64,000 nt of DNA from Cyprinodon diabolis (GCA_030533445.1 CM060070.1:34526501-34590500); one strand, 5' to 3'; numbered from the stretch's first letter, positions 21,831-36,273 are shown. Translations and numbers: made by a program. Notes: generated by a model from the letters alone, not told the origin.

Positions 21831-24800
21831 TAAAAAAGAGGAAAATATGTCAAACATTCAGTAAAACAACTCAGAACTTCCTGGTGGGTTTTTTTTGAGT
21901 CCAGCGCCATGATTTATTAGATATTTTTGCCAGACATCAATGTGGATCAGGACAATAAAATGTTCTTCAGCCAGGAGTAGCTGGATAGGCCCTCAGGTGG
22001 GACAGAGGTTTTTGTTTTGTTTTAATTGGTGTATATAACAAAAATAATTCAACAAACAAAACTAAAATAGGGAATCAGCCTATGGTTTAGTGCATCCAGT
22101 AAGCAATAATAGTAATATTGCAGACCCCTGATCCATGACACACCATTTCTAAATTACTGTTAAACTAAATGGTAAAGGTAGATTAAACTAGTCCAAGGAA
22201 CCAGTCAGATCCAGTCTCTTTTGTCAATACATATCATAAGAAATTAATTTAATGTCTCCAGTACAGGGGTCCTTAATAGGCCAAAAACCAGTTCTATAGG
22301 TGGAATGGCCCCTATCAAGATCCGCCTATGATTCCAGATTTTATTCCTCTATGTGGATCTTTAGTTGGTTCCCCTATTTAAAGTGTTTCATTTGTGCAGA
22401 CATGAACGCAGCTGTCTTTCTGGAAAGCGGACTAGAACTACTGGTTCCATAAGAACTCTACTTCTCTGATTGTGAACCCTGAAAGTTTGATTCAGACCGT
22501 TTTCTGTAGCAAGGTTTCTGTTTCTGTTTTAGTAGTATAAAGAACAAATAAATACTGGTGGTGAATCTTTCTCTCAAAACCTGAAGCTCCCTGCAACTGA
22601 CTGCATCAACATCATCCAGCAGACCACTCAGATAATGAAAGCAGGAACCAACTAGTGAAATGGTTCAATTGTTTTCTATCGGAACACAGAATCTGATTTC
22701 CGGATTTACATAATTTGCATTCCCAGCCCCAGACATGTTTGACCCACAAACAGCCTGATTTTTTTCTACTTTACAGTGAAGTTCTGGTTGGCTTGGAGTT
22801 TCTCTGAGTGAAAAGTAGTTGGACTGCTCATCAGCAGATATGAACCAAAGTGAAGCAACTCTAGGTGTGAAAATGCCCTTAAAGTTTTGCTTTGAACCGT
22901 TTGTGTTGAGGTTCTGCAAAGGTACTGGTACCAGTTTCCTCAGATAGCTGTCAGATCTACCGGGTACTCTTACACCTTTATGTTGTTATCTTAGTTTGGA
23001 TCATTTAGGAACCGCCTGATAGAGCTGATGAATGATCATGTCTCCTGTTGGCTTTATTACTGATCCCACAGCTGGAATACAGCATTCCTGTCTAAACCCG
23101 TCCATTAGACACCTCCATGTCTGAGACAGTGGTTCTGTTGAGGTGATCTGTTTCAAGCAGTCTTCTCAGCAAGGTTGGACACAAGTTAACAGAAGTTCTA
23201 TCTTCTGGTCCTGACTCTGGCATCTGCAGCTTCATCGACACACAGCTCATCCATTTATTCAGCTGAAAAGAATCATTAATTCACAGCTAAAGATTGAAAG
23301 AACAGAATCTTAGGAAGATCCAGCAGTTCCTGTCCTTTCTGCTGCCATAACTTCCTCCTCCGGGAAGTAACACCGCAGGGAGAATTCCTTCAGAGGAAAC
23401 TTTCAGTGGATCTGCGGAGAACATGCAGGATAAATCAGCTCTCCTTCTCTCTCCACTCCTGAAAATGATTTAGCAGCTTTAGTGGCATCGATCGGCTGTG
23501 CTGCAGATAAAATACTGAAAGAGGAAGAAATATTAGTCCTGGTGCTCCTGCAGCCGTGACTCAGGAGGGGCTGAGAGCTGCAGGAGGTCCGTTCTCCAGT
23601 TCTCCTCAGAATCGTAGAGGATCCAGCATTTTTTAAACTCTTTTCTTCCCCCATTTTATCCCATTTGTTTCCTTAAACCCTCTTAATCCTGTTATTGCAC
23701 CTGATCGCCACCAGGCTGCGTCCTTTGTTCAAACTCTCAGCTGTTCTCTAAGGACCCCCTAACCCCCACCACCCCCTGTACTGAGACAAAGTGCAGCATT
23801 TATCAGCCTTGTTTGCATGCCGCTCACCATGTCGTCCTGCTTCAGCTGCTTAAAACAAAGAGCATCAGCCCGAAACCACGGCAACGGGGGGTGGTGGTGA
23901 TGGGTGGGTGCTGGGGGGCATTTTCACACACTCCCTCCCCTCATTCATCAGTCAGCAGGTTAATTAAATATGCTAATGAGGCGTGGGAGCAGACCGGACT
24001 GTCTGCCTACACCATCCCAACCTGCATGGGGGGGGGGGGGGGGGGGGTTCAGACCATCTGCATACATGAGACCAGGACTTCATCCCACCGATAAAAATGC
24101 TGAATTCCCATTAAGTGTCAGAACTATTCCTGCTGCTTTCTTTAATCTCTTTCCAGAAAGTCTGCAGGATTTTTGCCCAGACGGGTCAAATGCAGGCAGC
24201 GTTTCTACAGGGTGAGACGTTTGGTTCAGATGCAGATCTATTCTCCGGTGAAACAAAGAGGTCAAATGGTAAACAAGGGAAAGTTCTTGATGCGGCCCAG
24301 TCTGTCTGTGGCTGGATGTCCATAGATGTGAGTTCATCAGGTTTCTGTTCCTGGTGTTTGATGAATATTATTGCTTCAAAGAAAAGAAGCAAACAAACGG
24401 GTCAGATCCAAATGTTTTTGGATATACAGGGAAAAAACAAAACAGGTTCTGGTTCCTATAGAAGTAGGAATCTCTATGCCTGACTACAAATTTAGTGGCT
24501 GCTTCCTTCGATATCTTTATAGCGCTTAAACACAGGATGTTAAAATTTGGATTCTCTAACCAAGGAAGCCATTTTCTCCCCATCACAGGTTGGAGCAGAT
24601 TGGTTCTTTTTTTTAAATACTGCTGAATAAAAGTTAAAAACGAATGAAAATCATTCAGATGATAAAAACCTGTTCATGTTTGGTTTATTTCATTGTTTTC
24701 AGCCGGGCTTCAGTTAAGCCACCCAAACGTAGATTGTGCCCGTTACCTCTATGCTTGTGTAATTTCTAAAAATAGCTGCTGTCTTTCCAGCTCTTTGAAT

Positions 24801-25303
24801 GTTATTAAATAAAAATTAATTTACATCCGGGTTTGATTTTTGACATTTTAAGTAAATAATGAAAAATAATAATGCTAATTTCAAAAATAATTGTTTACCT
24901 TCTGTTTCTCTTCTGCCTTCATGAACTATTGTACTTCTTTCATTCTGTATTTCTTTTTATTTCTAAGAGCCATCGGAAAAGTTAATGACATTAAGTTAAA
25001 GACTGTAGCTTCTAAAATTTTTTTTTTTACAACAATAGATTAAATAATTTTTTCAAAGAAATGGGTTTAACTCAGTCTTTACGACTTCACAGACTATGCT
25101 TTATCCTGCCATGGTTGCTAGGCAACAGCGAGCGCACTGAGGTAAGGGTAGCGACAGCTGGTGAAGGCTCTAGGTACGGCGGCTCATCTCTGGACTTTGG
25201 CAGTCCTCAAAGGATCCGGTCTATGTTGGTCGGTTCCTTCTGATACAGTTCCTGACTTTAGCTGTGAAACATCCCAAACCAACAACTTCTCTGATTGCTC
25301 ATG
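21831..25303. other. nfia intron 2 segment
   Basis: No gene recognised. The stretch has a poly-G tract at 24029 and otherwise ordinary intron sequence. Confidence 0.5.
24029..24048. repeat. Poly-G tract
   Basis: A run of about 19 G, likely variable in length and prone to sequencing error. Confidence 0.85.
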
Positions 25304-25800
25304 TAGAGATGAACCGATCCAGTTTTTTTCCAATCCGATACCCGGGCTGCCTGTATTGGCCGATATCCGATACCTTTCCGATTTAACTGTTAAATTAATG
25401 AACCGTACATCTTGCTATGTGAGTGAAGGCTTTGGCATAGACATAAACATTGTTAAAACAAAAGGTAACAACACAGATATAAATATTTTTTTTTTTTACA
25501 ATTGTAGTATAATTACTGCTCTAAGTGGGTTGCTCTAAAGGCGTATTTTCGAATCTCTATACTCCAGTTAACCATGAACAATTAATCAGGATAAATCTGA
25601 TTAATTGTGTCAGTCCCAAAATGTAAATTTATTTAATAACAAAGAGGCACCAAAAAGCAAAAGAAATAACAGTTCCATGTAATGTGCACTGGATTGGATC
25701 TCCAATATCCGATATCAAATCACTGATATTAATCCGATCCAGCTAATTAGTCAGTATCAGAGCCTGATCCAGGTATTGGATCGGTGCGTTTCACCGTCTA
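25304..25800. mobile_element. hAT-like MITE with GAACCGATCC-type ends
   Basis: The left end TAGAGATGAACCGATCCAG and the inverted right end (TAGACGGTGAAACGCACCGATCC) are imperfect inverted repeats. Subterminal CCGATATCCGATACC-type words occur on both sides. No open frame resembles a transposase and no target duplication is clear. Confidence 0.6.
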
Positions 25801-28059
25801 GAGAAATGTTAACCAACAGGTTAAGTTAAGTTTTCCCATATGCATCCATGACCCTGAGCTTTAATGATAAGATGATCAGATTATAGATCAGTCGCTGGCC
25901 ACCATCAACCTCGCTGCACCCACAGTTTCCAACCTTGAAGAGAAGCATGCAGCATCCAATACCGAGACAGAGGCTCCGCCCACCAGCAAAATCATTATTA
26001 GGTGGATCAGTTCCAGGTGCTCAATGGGTGTAGATTTATATCTCTGTATCTTAAAATGGAGCAGAACCAATGCTGGGCCTGGCACCAGGTGACAGAGCAA
26101 CTGTACGGTTGGTCAAGATCACAGAGCTTTAGGACCAAAGGAACTCAGAGTTAGATGATGGTTCCAGACTGATCTATAATCCTTAAATTCTTGGGGGTGG
26201 AACAGCCTCATTGCACTTAACCTGATCTCTGTCGTCCAGTTGGACCTGCCACACCTGATGGTAGCGACCTGAACTACAGCAGACATGACACTGCCGCGTA
26301 AGGTAATGAACTCCCTGACCGCACAAGTGACATCATCACCACATCAACAGTCCTGATGAATCACAAGCAGAAGAATCAGATTCCTGGACTCATCAGAAAG
26401 GAAACGGGTTCTTTTTATTTTCATCCAGCACTAAAATTTGACCCAAATATGCTAATTATTAATCCTCGGTATCAGAAAAGAAATGTGAAGCTGGTGCAGA
26501 TGGATTAAGGTCGGATTTAATCAAAGAAAATGGGTTGCTATTTATCATCTATAAAGGCAGCAAATGATTTTTACATATTTCATTTCTGAAAATATTTATA
26601 TTAAAAATATATTATAAATGTTTATGCAATATATTATAAATGTTTCCTTTATAAATGGAATATACTGTTGTTATTTTTATTATTTGAATTCCAGAGCTAA
26701 AGCAAAGCTGACCCAGTTTAATGGAATTTTTTTATTATATACTGAGAAAAAAATAAGAGTTAGACTCCGGACAGAGCGATGATGGAGAACCTGATCCTCC
26801 TGATCCTCCGCCGTTAAAAGTTGTTTTCAAGAAGATTTTTCCGGGGTTGGAGCCTGCCTGGTTGGATCCCAGAACACCCAGTAAAGGTTAAGCTGCTGAT
26901 CCAAACCTCTCTTTGCTTTTCCTCATTTATCAACCTGAACATGTTTGTGAAACGAACCGACGGCAGCACATTCATAGAACCCGGACCATAAAAAAAGGTT
27001 CTGATTTTTTGGGTTTCCAGGCAGAGCTGCAGAAGCAAGGCCCCGTTTGGCACCATGAACTCTGGTGTGCAACGGCCAACAACACACACACTCATTCAGA
27101 CTGTTTCAGGATCATCGCCATCAGCAGACGCCATTTTCTAAAACCCCCCCACCCAAACACACGGGATATACAAACACGGCCTCCCCCCCACGGCGGAGCA
27201 GGGTGTTTGGGTTACTGTGTGATAGAAAATGTGTGAAAGCGAGAAGGTAACTGTGTCAGTGTGTGTGTGGTTTTTGGCAGCAGCTCCTTGGCAGCCGCTG
27301 GCGCCTCGCCGTCCAACAAAGACGTCGGCTGCAGGGGATGAAGCGTCTCGTTGTCAGCAGCGTCTCAAACATTAAGCTTGATCTGTTTCACTCATTCCCG
27401 TTTCAAAGTAACAAACCGACTGAATCCCACTCTGCACCCAGCTGGCGAGCCACACCCAGGTGTCTGTCTGCGTTCTCCTGGCAGCCATCTTAAAGCTTTG
27501 GCAACCATTTTGGAGCTTCTGTCGGCTTTCTTTAAGCTTCTGCCACTCGCCACCTTCTGCCAGAACAAAAGAGCTCATGCCTTTACACCACCCCCAAACA
27601 CACACACAAACCGTTTTACCAACACGCTCTGCAAACCCACCGGGAATCCAACAGACCAGTTTAAGTTCTTGCAGCTTCTGCTAACAGCTGCGAGAATATG
27701 GCTGACCTCTGACCTTTGTCTGACTGAGAGGTTTTGAGGCAGAGGCCATATTTGTAGCTTTTATAGGCGGAAAAGTTTTCATCCTAAAGTTGAAATAAAT
27801 AAAAGCTTGAATGGATCATTTTAGAACCCCCAGAACTCACCTGCTGGACCTCATCAGAACCACACCATCCTGGTTCTGAAGCTTTTCCAAGGATGTGTTT
27901 TAAAGGGGCTTCAGACGATGTGTTGAGAATCGATGACATCAAAACTAAAGTAAATGAAACTAGGTTACAATTAGCTTTTCGAAAATATAAATTATTTGTG
28001 GATCAGTGATTCTATGTTCCTTTTGTGAGTCATTTCTTCTCTCCTTGAACCCCAGTCGG

Positions 28060-28415
28060 CCTCGGCAGATGGCCGCTCACACAGAACCTGGTTCTATTGG
28101 AGGTTTCTTCCTGTTAAAAGAGAGTCTTTCCTCTCCGCTGTCACTGCATACATGACATGGTACACAGTGACAGTGAAGGGATTTCTGAAGAATCAACACC
28201 AAACTAAAAGCAAATATCTGCTGTTTCCTCCTGCTCATCCAGAATAAGTGAATCCTGTAAAGCTGGTGACTGAATGAAATCAGCTGGTTTTCCTTAGATA
28301 GAGAAAATTTAACCGATCTGACTGTATGATCTGGTTGAGTTCTCTCTGTAAAGCGCCCTGAGATGATGTGTGTCGTGAAATGGCTCTATATAAACAAATT
28401 GAACAGAATTAAACC
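28060..28415 (+). mobile_element. Dispersed repeat resembling a LINE 3' end
   Basis: GGTTCTATTGGAGGTTTCTT, CCTGTTAAAAGAGAGT and the terminal TAAAGCGCCCTGAGATGATG...GGCTCTATATAAACAAATTG match a widespread teleost repeat type that ends in TATATAAA-TAAAATTGAA. I infer a LINE 3' tail. A fragment with the same beginning is at 47420-47490. Confidence 0.5.
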
Positions 28416-31129
28416 TAACTGTTAGTAAGAAGGCAGTGATGACCGGCAAAATGTCTTCACTTTAGTTCAAACGGTCCTCACTTTGCTGGTGAAACTGGAA
28501 AAGAGGTCCTCACTCTGATGCAGAAACAGCAGCACACAAACACATCCACCATGTTGAAATACTTAATGAGGAACTTCCATTAACGTTAAACCATTTCCAA
28601 CTACTTCCATGACCCAACGCTAACATTTACCATTATCAACAAATACCTAAATCTAAACTTAGTTCACACCTCAGTCCCAAACCTAACCCCCTCCTCAAGA
28701 AGAGAACTTCTCATCGTCGATGGTCCCCACTAGTACTTTTAAGTCCCCAAAATGTAGCATGTTTCTGGTAAATTGTCCCCAAAAAAACATGGTAACAGTC
28801 ACACAGTGTGATAATCCAGACTGTAGTCTGCAGCGTAATATACTGTAAACCAAGGCTGAGTGGGTGTGTCTTATCCAGTTAACCCATCAATCAATCAATC
28901 CATTCATAGACTGAACAGATTGGACCAAAATGACATGTATCTCTGCATTTTAAAAAAATACTTGAAAGCAATATTCATCTTTAAGGCGACAGCTACAATT
29001 TTATTATTAAAACAATTACACACACACACACATATATATGTCAAGTCTAATATATATTCAGAACTATTTACTACTGATTAAGATGCCAACTTGATGCAAA
29101 AGGATTCTGCAAGATTTTCAGCATTGGTGCTGACTTAAAGTGGCATAGTTATGTTAAACAACTAAACAAGAAAAAGTCCAATGATGATCAGAACAAAATA
29201 AGCCTATAATAACGGTTGTGGACCTTATAGAGCTCTCAGGCATCCAGAGGCCATGGATCTGGATTCAGAGTTTCTGTATTTCTGCAGCTCATATTTTCCC
29301 TGATTCCATAAGTGAGGACTCCCACAGAGAGCCACAGCATCTCTGCAGCTCTATGTACCTCCCGTGTACCTCCTCCTCCTGCTCTTCCTCCTAAAAACAA
29401 ACAGGTCTGGAATCTCATTGCACCTCAGAAAGTGGAACCACATCAAACAGAGCTTTAATCCGTTCTGGATGCAGCCGTCCTCTTTACTATTATTAGAGGT
29501 CTGAGGAGAGACGATGTTCTGATCCGGCTTCATGTGTTGATGAAGAATCTCTAGATCCTCCTCTCGGACCTCACACTGACAGCCACACCAGTTGACTCAC
29601 CTGCAGCTTTATGGAGGCAAGTCTGACCACACCTCAGAGAGAATCAGAAACCTTGTGGATCTGGACTGAGGTGCATGTCTGTTTGGACCATCAATACCGG
29701 ATACAACATTTTAGCACCATGTCCGAACATGTAAACACCTGACCCTGAACGACCCTCAGTTTCATGTGACTGAGGTGTGAGGAAGAGCAGAAGGAGGAGG
29801 AGGAACATGAGTTTAGGAGGAAGCTTGTGTTCTGCAGCCTGCAGGACCTCGGTGTGGAGAGGCAGCGAAGGGAAAAGGTCAGAGGTCAGAGAGTGTAGGC
29901 GGAGCGGTAAGCGAAAGCTGAAAAAAGCGGAATCACATCTGATGTGACGAAGAGGAGTTCCTCCGCTCTGCAGGATGAAGATGAACCTGCTTTAATAAAG
30001 TCTCGGGGAAACACAGACGAGCAAGAAAGACGGCGAGGAAGAGGATGCCGATGAAGACAAGGAGGTGGGAGAGCGCGAGTCCAATCCCATCCTGCAGAAA
30101 ATCAATGGTAATGGCTTCTCTGCAGCAGAAGCTTCAACTGGAATTAGAAGCAGAAAACAGACGATTGGAGAAGACCGGCGACCGCACCCCCCAGCCCCCA
30201 CTGCACTGAGCACCGGCCACCAGGCCCACTTCCATCACAGGCTTTCGGCTGATCACTGGGGGGAGTGAAGGAAGAATCAGGAATATTCAGGAACGGCCCA
30301 GGAGCAGGGAGGCCTTCCAGAAGCAGGTTCTGCTGCTCAGAGGTCCTGATCCAATCTCAGGTAGCAGCTCGTTAATGATGCCTCTATGAGTAACATAAAC
30401 CCAGAAATACTTTTGGAAGGTTCTGAACTCTTAGTCAGTTTCTCCTGTAAAGAAACCAGAAGAAAGAACCATAAGGTCAGGACCAGAACTAGCTAAGCTC
30501 CACCTAAAAGTTCTACCAGGAGGGTTCTGTGAGGGGTTCCATCAGTAAATCAACAGTACCATGATTAAAGCCTCTGGAGGCAGTCAGACCCACTGGACTA
30601 AGCTGAACCAGCCAGACGAGATGTTTGGTTTCTAATGTGGCCCGATTGGGTCAGAGTTCCTGGACCTGACAGGAAATGTGCCGTTTATTAGCAGGGTGTT
30701 GGTTCTGACTGAGACTTTGACCCAGGAGGATCTCCAGTCGGTATCACTATCACCTGTGCGAGGGCACCAGTACCACTCAGCCCTCATAAAGGGGCCCGAA
30801 TGGGCGGAGCCTCGTCTGCAGGGGACCAATCAGAGGACAGAATCGGGTTGTTTCATTCAGGTGCAGAATTCAGCCCAAATTCTGATGGTTCAGTTAACTT
30901 CAGTTAAAACCACATCAAAAAAAAAAACTCATGAAAACCTAACAGAACCACAAAGAAAACATTCACACCAGTTAATGGATCCAAAACAGAGCGGCTGCAG
31001 CTTCAGAAACAACCTGGAATCGGACCGGACTGAGCAGCCGGACTGGATGACAAAAAAAAACATTGGCTCAGTCCGGTTTTTACAGCTTCATCAGTGAGAG
31101 GAGGACGAAGAGGAGGGTCAGAGTACAGC

Positions 31130-31149
31130 CCCCCCCCCCCCCCCCCCCA
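31130..31149. repeat. Poly-C tract
   Basis: A run of about 20 C in intron 2; its true length is uncertain. Confidence 0.85.
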
Positions 31150-32934
31150 GCAGCAGAAACATTCCTGCTCCTGCTGGGCTCCTAATCTGCTGCATCATGA
31201 GATGGTGGGGGGGGGCTCCTCATTATTATTCCTAGTGCGGTGACTCAGCCCATTTAGTAATGGAGAGCCCCGTCCACCTCAGGATGGAGGGAGCCATTTC
31301 TCACCCCCCCACCTCACATATTTTAGATATAAATTATCCTCGGCACTTACAAGCTGTGGGGGGGTGGGGGGTTCAGGAACGCTGCAAGGTCACAGTGAGA
31401 TGTTTGAGACGGACCAGAATAAGCGAGGAAGAAGAGGAGGAGAAAAACGTGTCACAGAAGGGAAACCGTCTAATCTTCTCTAAGTTCGTCTCGATCTTCC
31501 GTTTATTTGGCCTCTTCACTAACATGGCGTCCCAGCAGGTCAACTGAAGCAACACAGTTTATACCAGAGAAGAAAAAACGCCAGCCTGCTCTCCAGCTTC
31601 ATGAACAGTTATAGAGAAAACACCAGAGTTTTTTTGCATTATGATGAAGTTCCTAGTATGAAGTTTACCTAATATTTTTATAATCCTCCATCCATCCATC
31701 CATCCATCCATGGCTCTCTTTTCTTAGCTTGTTTCTACTCCGGTTCTGTTCAGGTTGTAAGTTCATGTTCTCAGATCTAATCTTATTCTAACTAATTAAC
31801 TTAACGAGCCTTAACGAACCCTCTGTGCTCGTTAAGGACAGGATTACTACCTGAAGCAGTAATCTCTGCACAACCATCAGGTTACCCCAGGACAATAGTG
31901 ACCTTCTATCACATCCAGGTCTGACACTTCCTCTTACCTTAGAAATGCATTCAGGGGCAGATATAGAATCAGAATCTCCATCGTCACAGGGAACACATGA
32001 AGCTACTTCAATAGATAGCTGTGTCATCCAGTAGTAGAAAATATTTTCTGTCAATCAATCCGGCTTGGGTAGAAGCTGACGTTTGGATGAAAGTCATAAA
32101 GCAGACGGAGAAGGCTGGGGTCAGGGTCGGATCAGAAACCCCCAGAGACTGGGCGGGGCCACATAACCCCAGCAGACAGGTGAACAATGAGGACAGAGGA
32201 AGTGGTCAAACAGAGGGGAAGTGGCAACACGTTAAAGCCACTTTACCGGACCGTCAGCTAATAGCGGGACGGCCGTACCCTAGCCTGACCCAAACTTACC
32301 TGACCTCACCTCAACCCGACCCGACAGCAGCAGGTCAGCTCCAAGGTAAGTCGCAGGAATGCTGTAGCATGACATGAGGTCACAGGATCCGAAATCTGAA
32401 GAACTTATTCAGCTCAAATAGGTCAATTTAACCCGAAACACCAGGAGATCTTCACAGGGAGCTGAACCTTCCAGTTAAGACACTTGGAGTAGGAATGGGT
32501 AGGAAAGAACTGGAAAGATCTATCTGGAATGGGAAGCACACCACGACATCTTTATCAGTCAAAAAATAAGCTTCAGTGGAAATGTTCTAAAACATTTCTA
32601 CAATGCAAGTTCAGAAGCGACTAAGTTAAAGAAGCCAGCAGGTGTTCAAGTTACCATTAAAGTCTGGAACAACTTCCTGTAACCAGCAGGAGGTAGCAGT
32701 GATGAAAGGAGTTCACATTCTCAGAAGAAACTCACTAAAAGATTCAGGAAAAAAAAAAACACACTAACAGAGAAACAAATAAAGAAAAAAGCTGGGGTTG
32801 ATTTGAAGGAGTCTGAAAATCCAGACGAAATGATTTCTGAATGTGGTTAAGATTTCAGCTTCACTCGTCAATGTCACACAAAGTCGCCTTTAGTGTAGAG
32901 AAACCGTAAAGGAGGGAAGATGAATGAAGATTTT

Positions 32935-33025
32935 AAATGACGGATGTCATCGGCATAGAAATGCTGGATCCCAAGTGGTAGCAGGACCGAGTATGGAGCT
33001 CTGAGGAACTCCACCGTCCACCAGG
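32935..33025 (-). mobile_element. LINE reverse-transcriptase fossil, minus strand
   Basis: The minus strand reads GVPQSSILGPATTW (about 32972-33014) followed, in another frame, by FYADD at about 32948-32964. This is the GVPQGSILGP and YADD pair with a large deletion between them. It is on the nfia sense strand within intron 2 but has no splice context. Confidence 0.6.
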
Positions 33026-34519
33026 TGGAGCTGGACCAGAACTGATGCAGAGCTGTTTGGCTCATCAGGAGAGACCATTATGGTCAAAAGCCATGAGGAT
33101 ACCAGAGTCTCTTAAATCACAGCAAACATAAATAATAAAAATGTTCCCTGGACATTATTCTCTATGTTTTTCTAGAAAGATTTTTCATTAAAAAAATTCT
33201 TAGTGAGATATGAACTAGAAAGTAAAAATTCCAAACTGATCTACTGACCAGAATAGTTCAGACTCACTCCTCTAATAACCAGTAGAGGGTGCTATGTCAG
33301 CAGTCTTTTAGGCAGAGTCCAGCTACCTGAACTGGGTTAACCTCTGACCATCGTTCTGTTTTTAGTTTCTTTTCGAAACTGTTTTAGATCAGCTGGCGGG
33401 AGAACCAACCTTCCAAGAATTTCTGCTGATCCCGCTCCGATCATGTTAGGGGGGAAAATCAGAGTAATCAGGTTAAACGGTGACGGCAGAGGATCAGTGT
33501 GTAAGCAGGTTATATCCTGAACAGGCTTGGAAACAAAATGTCAACCAGAGATTCAGAACCGACCTTTGGATCAGCAACAGCCTCAGCTGTTGGGTTTTAC
33601 TGGTATAGCCAAAGGAAGTTCAGAGAAGAAGTTCCCATTAGGGAATCGGTTGGAATGCAGATCATTTGGTGAAGCTTAAGCTTCCCTGTCTGGTACTGTG
33701 GACACTACCCTGGTCCACCCAGCCACTTTAATCCCCAAACCAACCATTTTCTTCTTCCTGGCTACACTGTGTACCATTTTTTCAGCACAGTGTTGAATGG
33801 CTGATGTGGAGTGGACCATGAGGTTCTCAGTGCACCACTGTATTTTGCTCAAAGAGTCCGCCAAACATTGGTCCCAAACACAGGAGTAGATCTACAACAA
33901 AGTATCTACAGAAGAAGAGCATCAAGATGGCCCAGTCACAGTTTGACCCTCAGAGCTCATTGGACAAATGTCCATAAACTGAAACCATGTTGTAAAGAAA
34001 ACAGCGACAATGAAGTCTGATGGTGTAAAAGCAGACTGAGGAGGAGATCTTTGGCAGTCAGAAACCTCCTTCAGCTTGATTCCCCATCTAGGATCAGACC
34101 TTGGCTCACCGCAGCCACCTGCAGGACCGGCAACAGACCCGCCTCAGCTTCATCCACTCAGATCTCTGCTCTTCATCACATTCAGAAATAAAAACGGACT
34201 TCCTGGCTGATCGCCTCATGTGTTCACAAGCGTGTTATCGATCGGTCGGAGTGAGACCTCTCAGCTCGACAGGCGGTCTGGGACGTGTTGCATCGTGCTC
34301 CCTCTGCGCTTGTCCTCCACCCCCCCACACACACTCAGGACTGTTAGCTCCATTTGCAGAGCATCCTGGCAGGGCCAAGCTAGCGCTTTAATATCTATCT
34401 TAAGAGTTGACAATCTTTGGGGCAATTAAAGCGATCGATACAGTCCTGAGAGAGGAGGGAGAGCAGCCTCTTATCCCCAGTAATAGCTCTCACTAAATAA
34501 TGAATACATGCCGACCACG

Positions 34520-34557
<38 letters not shown>

Positions 34558-35388
34558 AACCTTGGAGCAGGGAGCTGCAGGGTTCCAGACACCTCCCTCT
34601 GTGCTCACAAAGACAAACCTCTCTGGTTGCCAGCACACGCAGATTTACAGCCGTACCTGAACACAACATGCGAGGGATCTGATCATCAGCTCTTCAAAAC
34701 CAGAGGGGGAAAACTACAACTCCCAGGATGCATTTCATCCAGCAATCCCCTGTGATCTACCTGTGATCAAAGCTGAACCCTGAGATCTTCAGATGATTTC
34801 ACTCCATCAGAGTTCTGACTCTGTGTCTGTGGGCTCAGGTGTGTATTTCAATGCGTTTCTGTGGGGTTCTGTCTCCAGACTCTGGGTCGATAGCAGCTAA
34901 TTAACCTCCTCTGACCTGGGTCAGGAATAAGTCTACAGATCAAACCGCCTCTGATGAACGTTTTAAATACTCTGCATGCTGACAGATGACGGTGTCGTTA
35001 ATAAATCTGCAGTGCAGGGCTGGATTATTCCAGGGATTTAAACTTCTTTAGCTCCACTGCTGCTGAACCTGATGTCATGCAAACAGGCTGATCCCGACCA
35101 AACCAATCCGAAGGAACAAAACCGAACACCACAAACCGGGCCAGAAGAGTACCGCTCAATAAATCAGGACATCTACGACATCCGCAGAAAAAGAGCTCCA
35201 TCTCGTCTAAATGTTGCTGTTTATCACTGTTTATCAACTAATCATTTCCACCAAAGTCGTGTTTGGTCAGATTTTAAAAAAAGAATGTTTTTATCTAAAG
35301 TTTGGTTTTATCTCAACCAACAGAAGCCGGAACCAGTATGGGTTTCAGTAGAAATAGATTAGAATGCCATCTGCATAGAGGTGTCTTT
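33026..35388. other. nfia intron 2 segment
   Basis: Ordinary intron sequence with one CA repeat; the open frames have no recognised similarity. Confidence 0.5.
34520..34556. repeat. (CA)n microsatellite
   Basis: About 18 uninterrupted CA units. Confidence 0.95.
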
Positions 35389-36273
35389 ATAAAGGGGTCA
35401 TAGAATGCAAAACCAAGTTTATATTGTCATAGATAAATAACGATAGTTGAGTGGGTGAAATGGACGTACAGAGAAGTTCAAACCCCATCAACACCTCCTT
35501 TCTCTGCAAATGTCGCAGTTCTACACCTTACCATAAAACGTATTCAAACGAAGCCCCGAGTTGACGTAAACCAGAGCATGTTGCCTTATTTGGTTCTGGC
35601 CTGTACTGTTGTCACGCCCCGGGGGGCGGGTATGAAATGTCTACTGCTGGGCCTCTTACTGGCCCGGACCTCAGCAGAGGGCCACGAGCCACCGTCCTCA
35701 GTTGGAGGAGGGGGGCTGGGGGCCAGTAAGGCAGGCGGGGGGAAGCACTGTGTCCAGGCTACCATCACAAGGTTGGGTTCTGTGCTCCGTCCCCCCGCTA
35801 GCTCCATGCCCCCATTCGCCGGGGTCCCCTGACCAGCCCCGAAGCTCTCGGCTCGGTTCTGCTGCACTGTATTCGACCAAAATTCCAGATTATTTTGAAA
35901 TCCTCCCCCCCGATATTTTGTTAGGTATGAAAAGTAGGACATGTCCCGGACAAAGAGGACGTCTGGTCACCCTACCATATCAACAATTTCGATGCTTCAG
36001 CGAGTGAGTGCTTGTTGCTATGATGCGTCTTTGCTCAGAAGCTTCGATCATTGTAAACCAACCAATCAGGGCACAGCTCATCTAAATATTCATCAGCATA
36101 CCATAAAAGGAAGAAAACCTGTCGTTTCATTCTAGGGATTATAACCAGGCTTGCATTAGGGCTCATAGAACAGCAGATATGCCATTTGCAGCCCAACCAA
36201 TGTTACACACCCTATTCAGAGACCTTTAGGGCCAGCACCAAATACCCTATAGAATCATTCTATGACCCCTTTA
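35389..36273. mobile_element. Inverted-repeat DNA element with AAAGGGGTCATAGAATG ends
   Basis: The left end AAAGGGGTCATAGAATG is exactly mirrored by CATTCTATGACCCCTTT at the right end, 885 bp apart. Inside, 35930-35976 reads on the minus strand as TAGGGTGACCAGACGTCCTC, the terminus of another common vertebrate DNA transposon, so at least one other element is inserted here. The several overlapping open frames at 35455-36007 fall within these repeats and are not genes. Confidence 0.75.

Larger units (their letters stand above)
25801..32934. other. nfia intron 2 segment
   Basis: No supported gene. It holds the LINE-like tail at 28060-28415, a poly-C tract, an (ATCC)n run near 31687 and the exon-like acidic frame at 29999-30107 described under findings. 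Confidence 0.5.
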
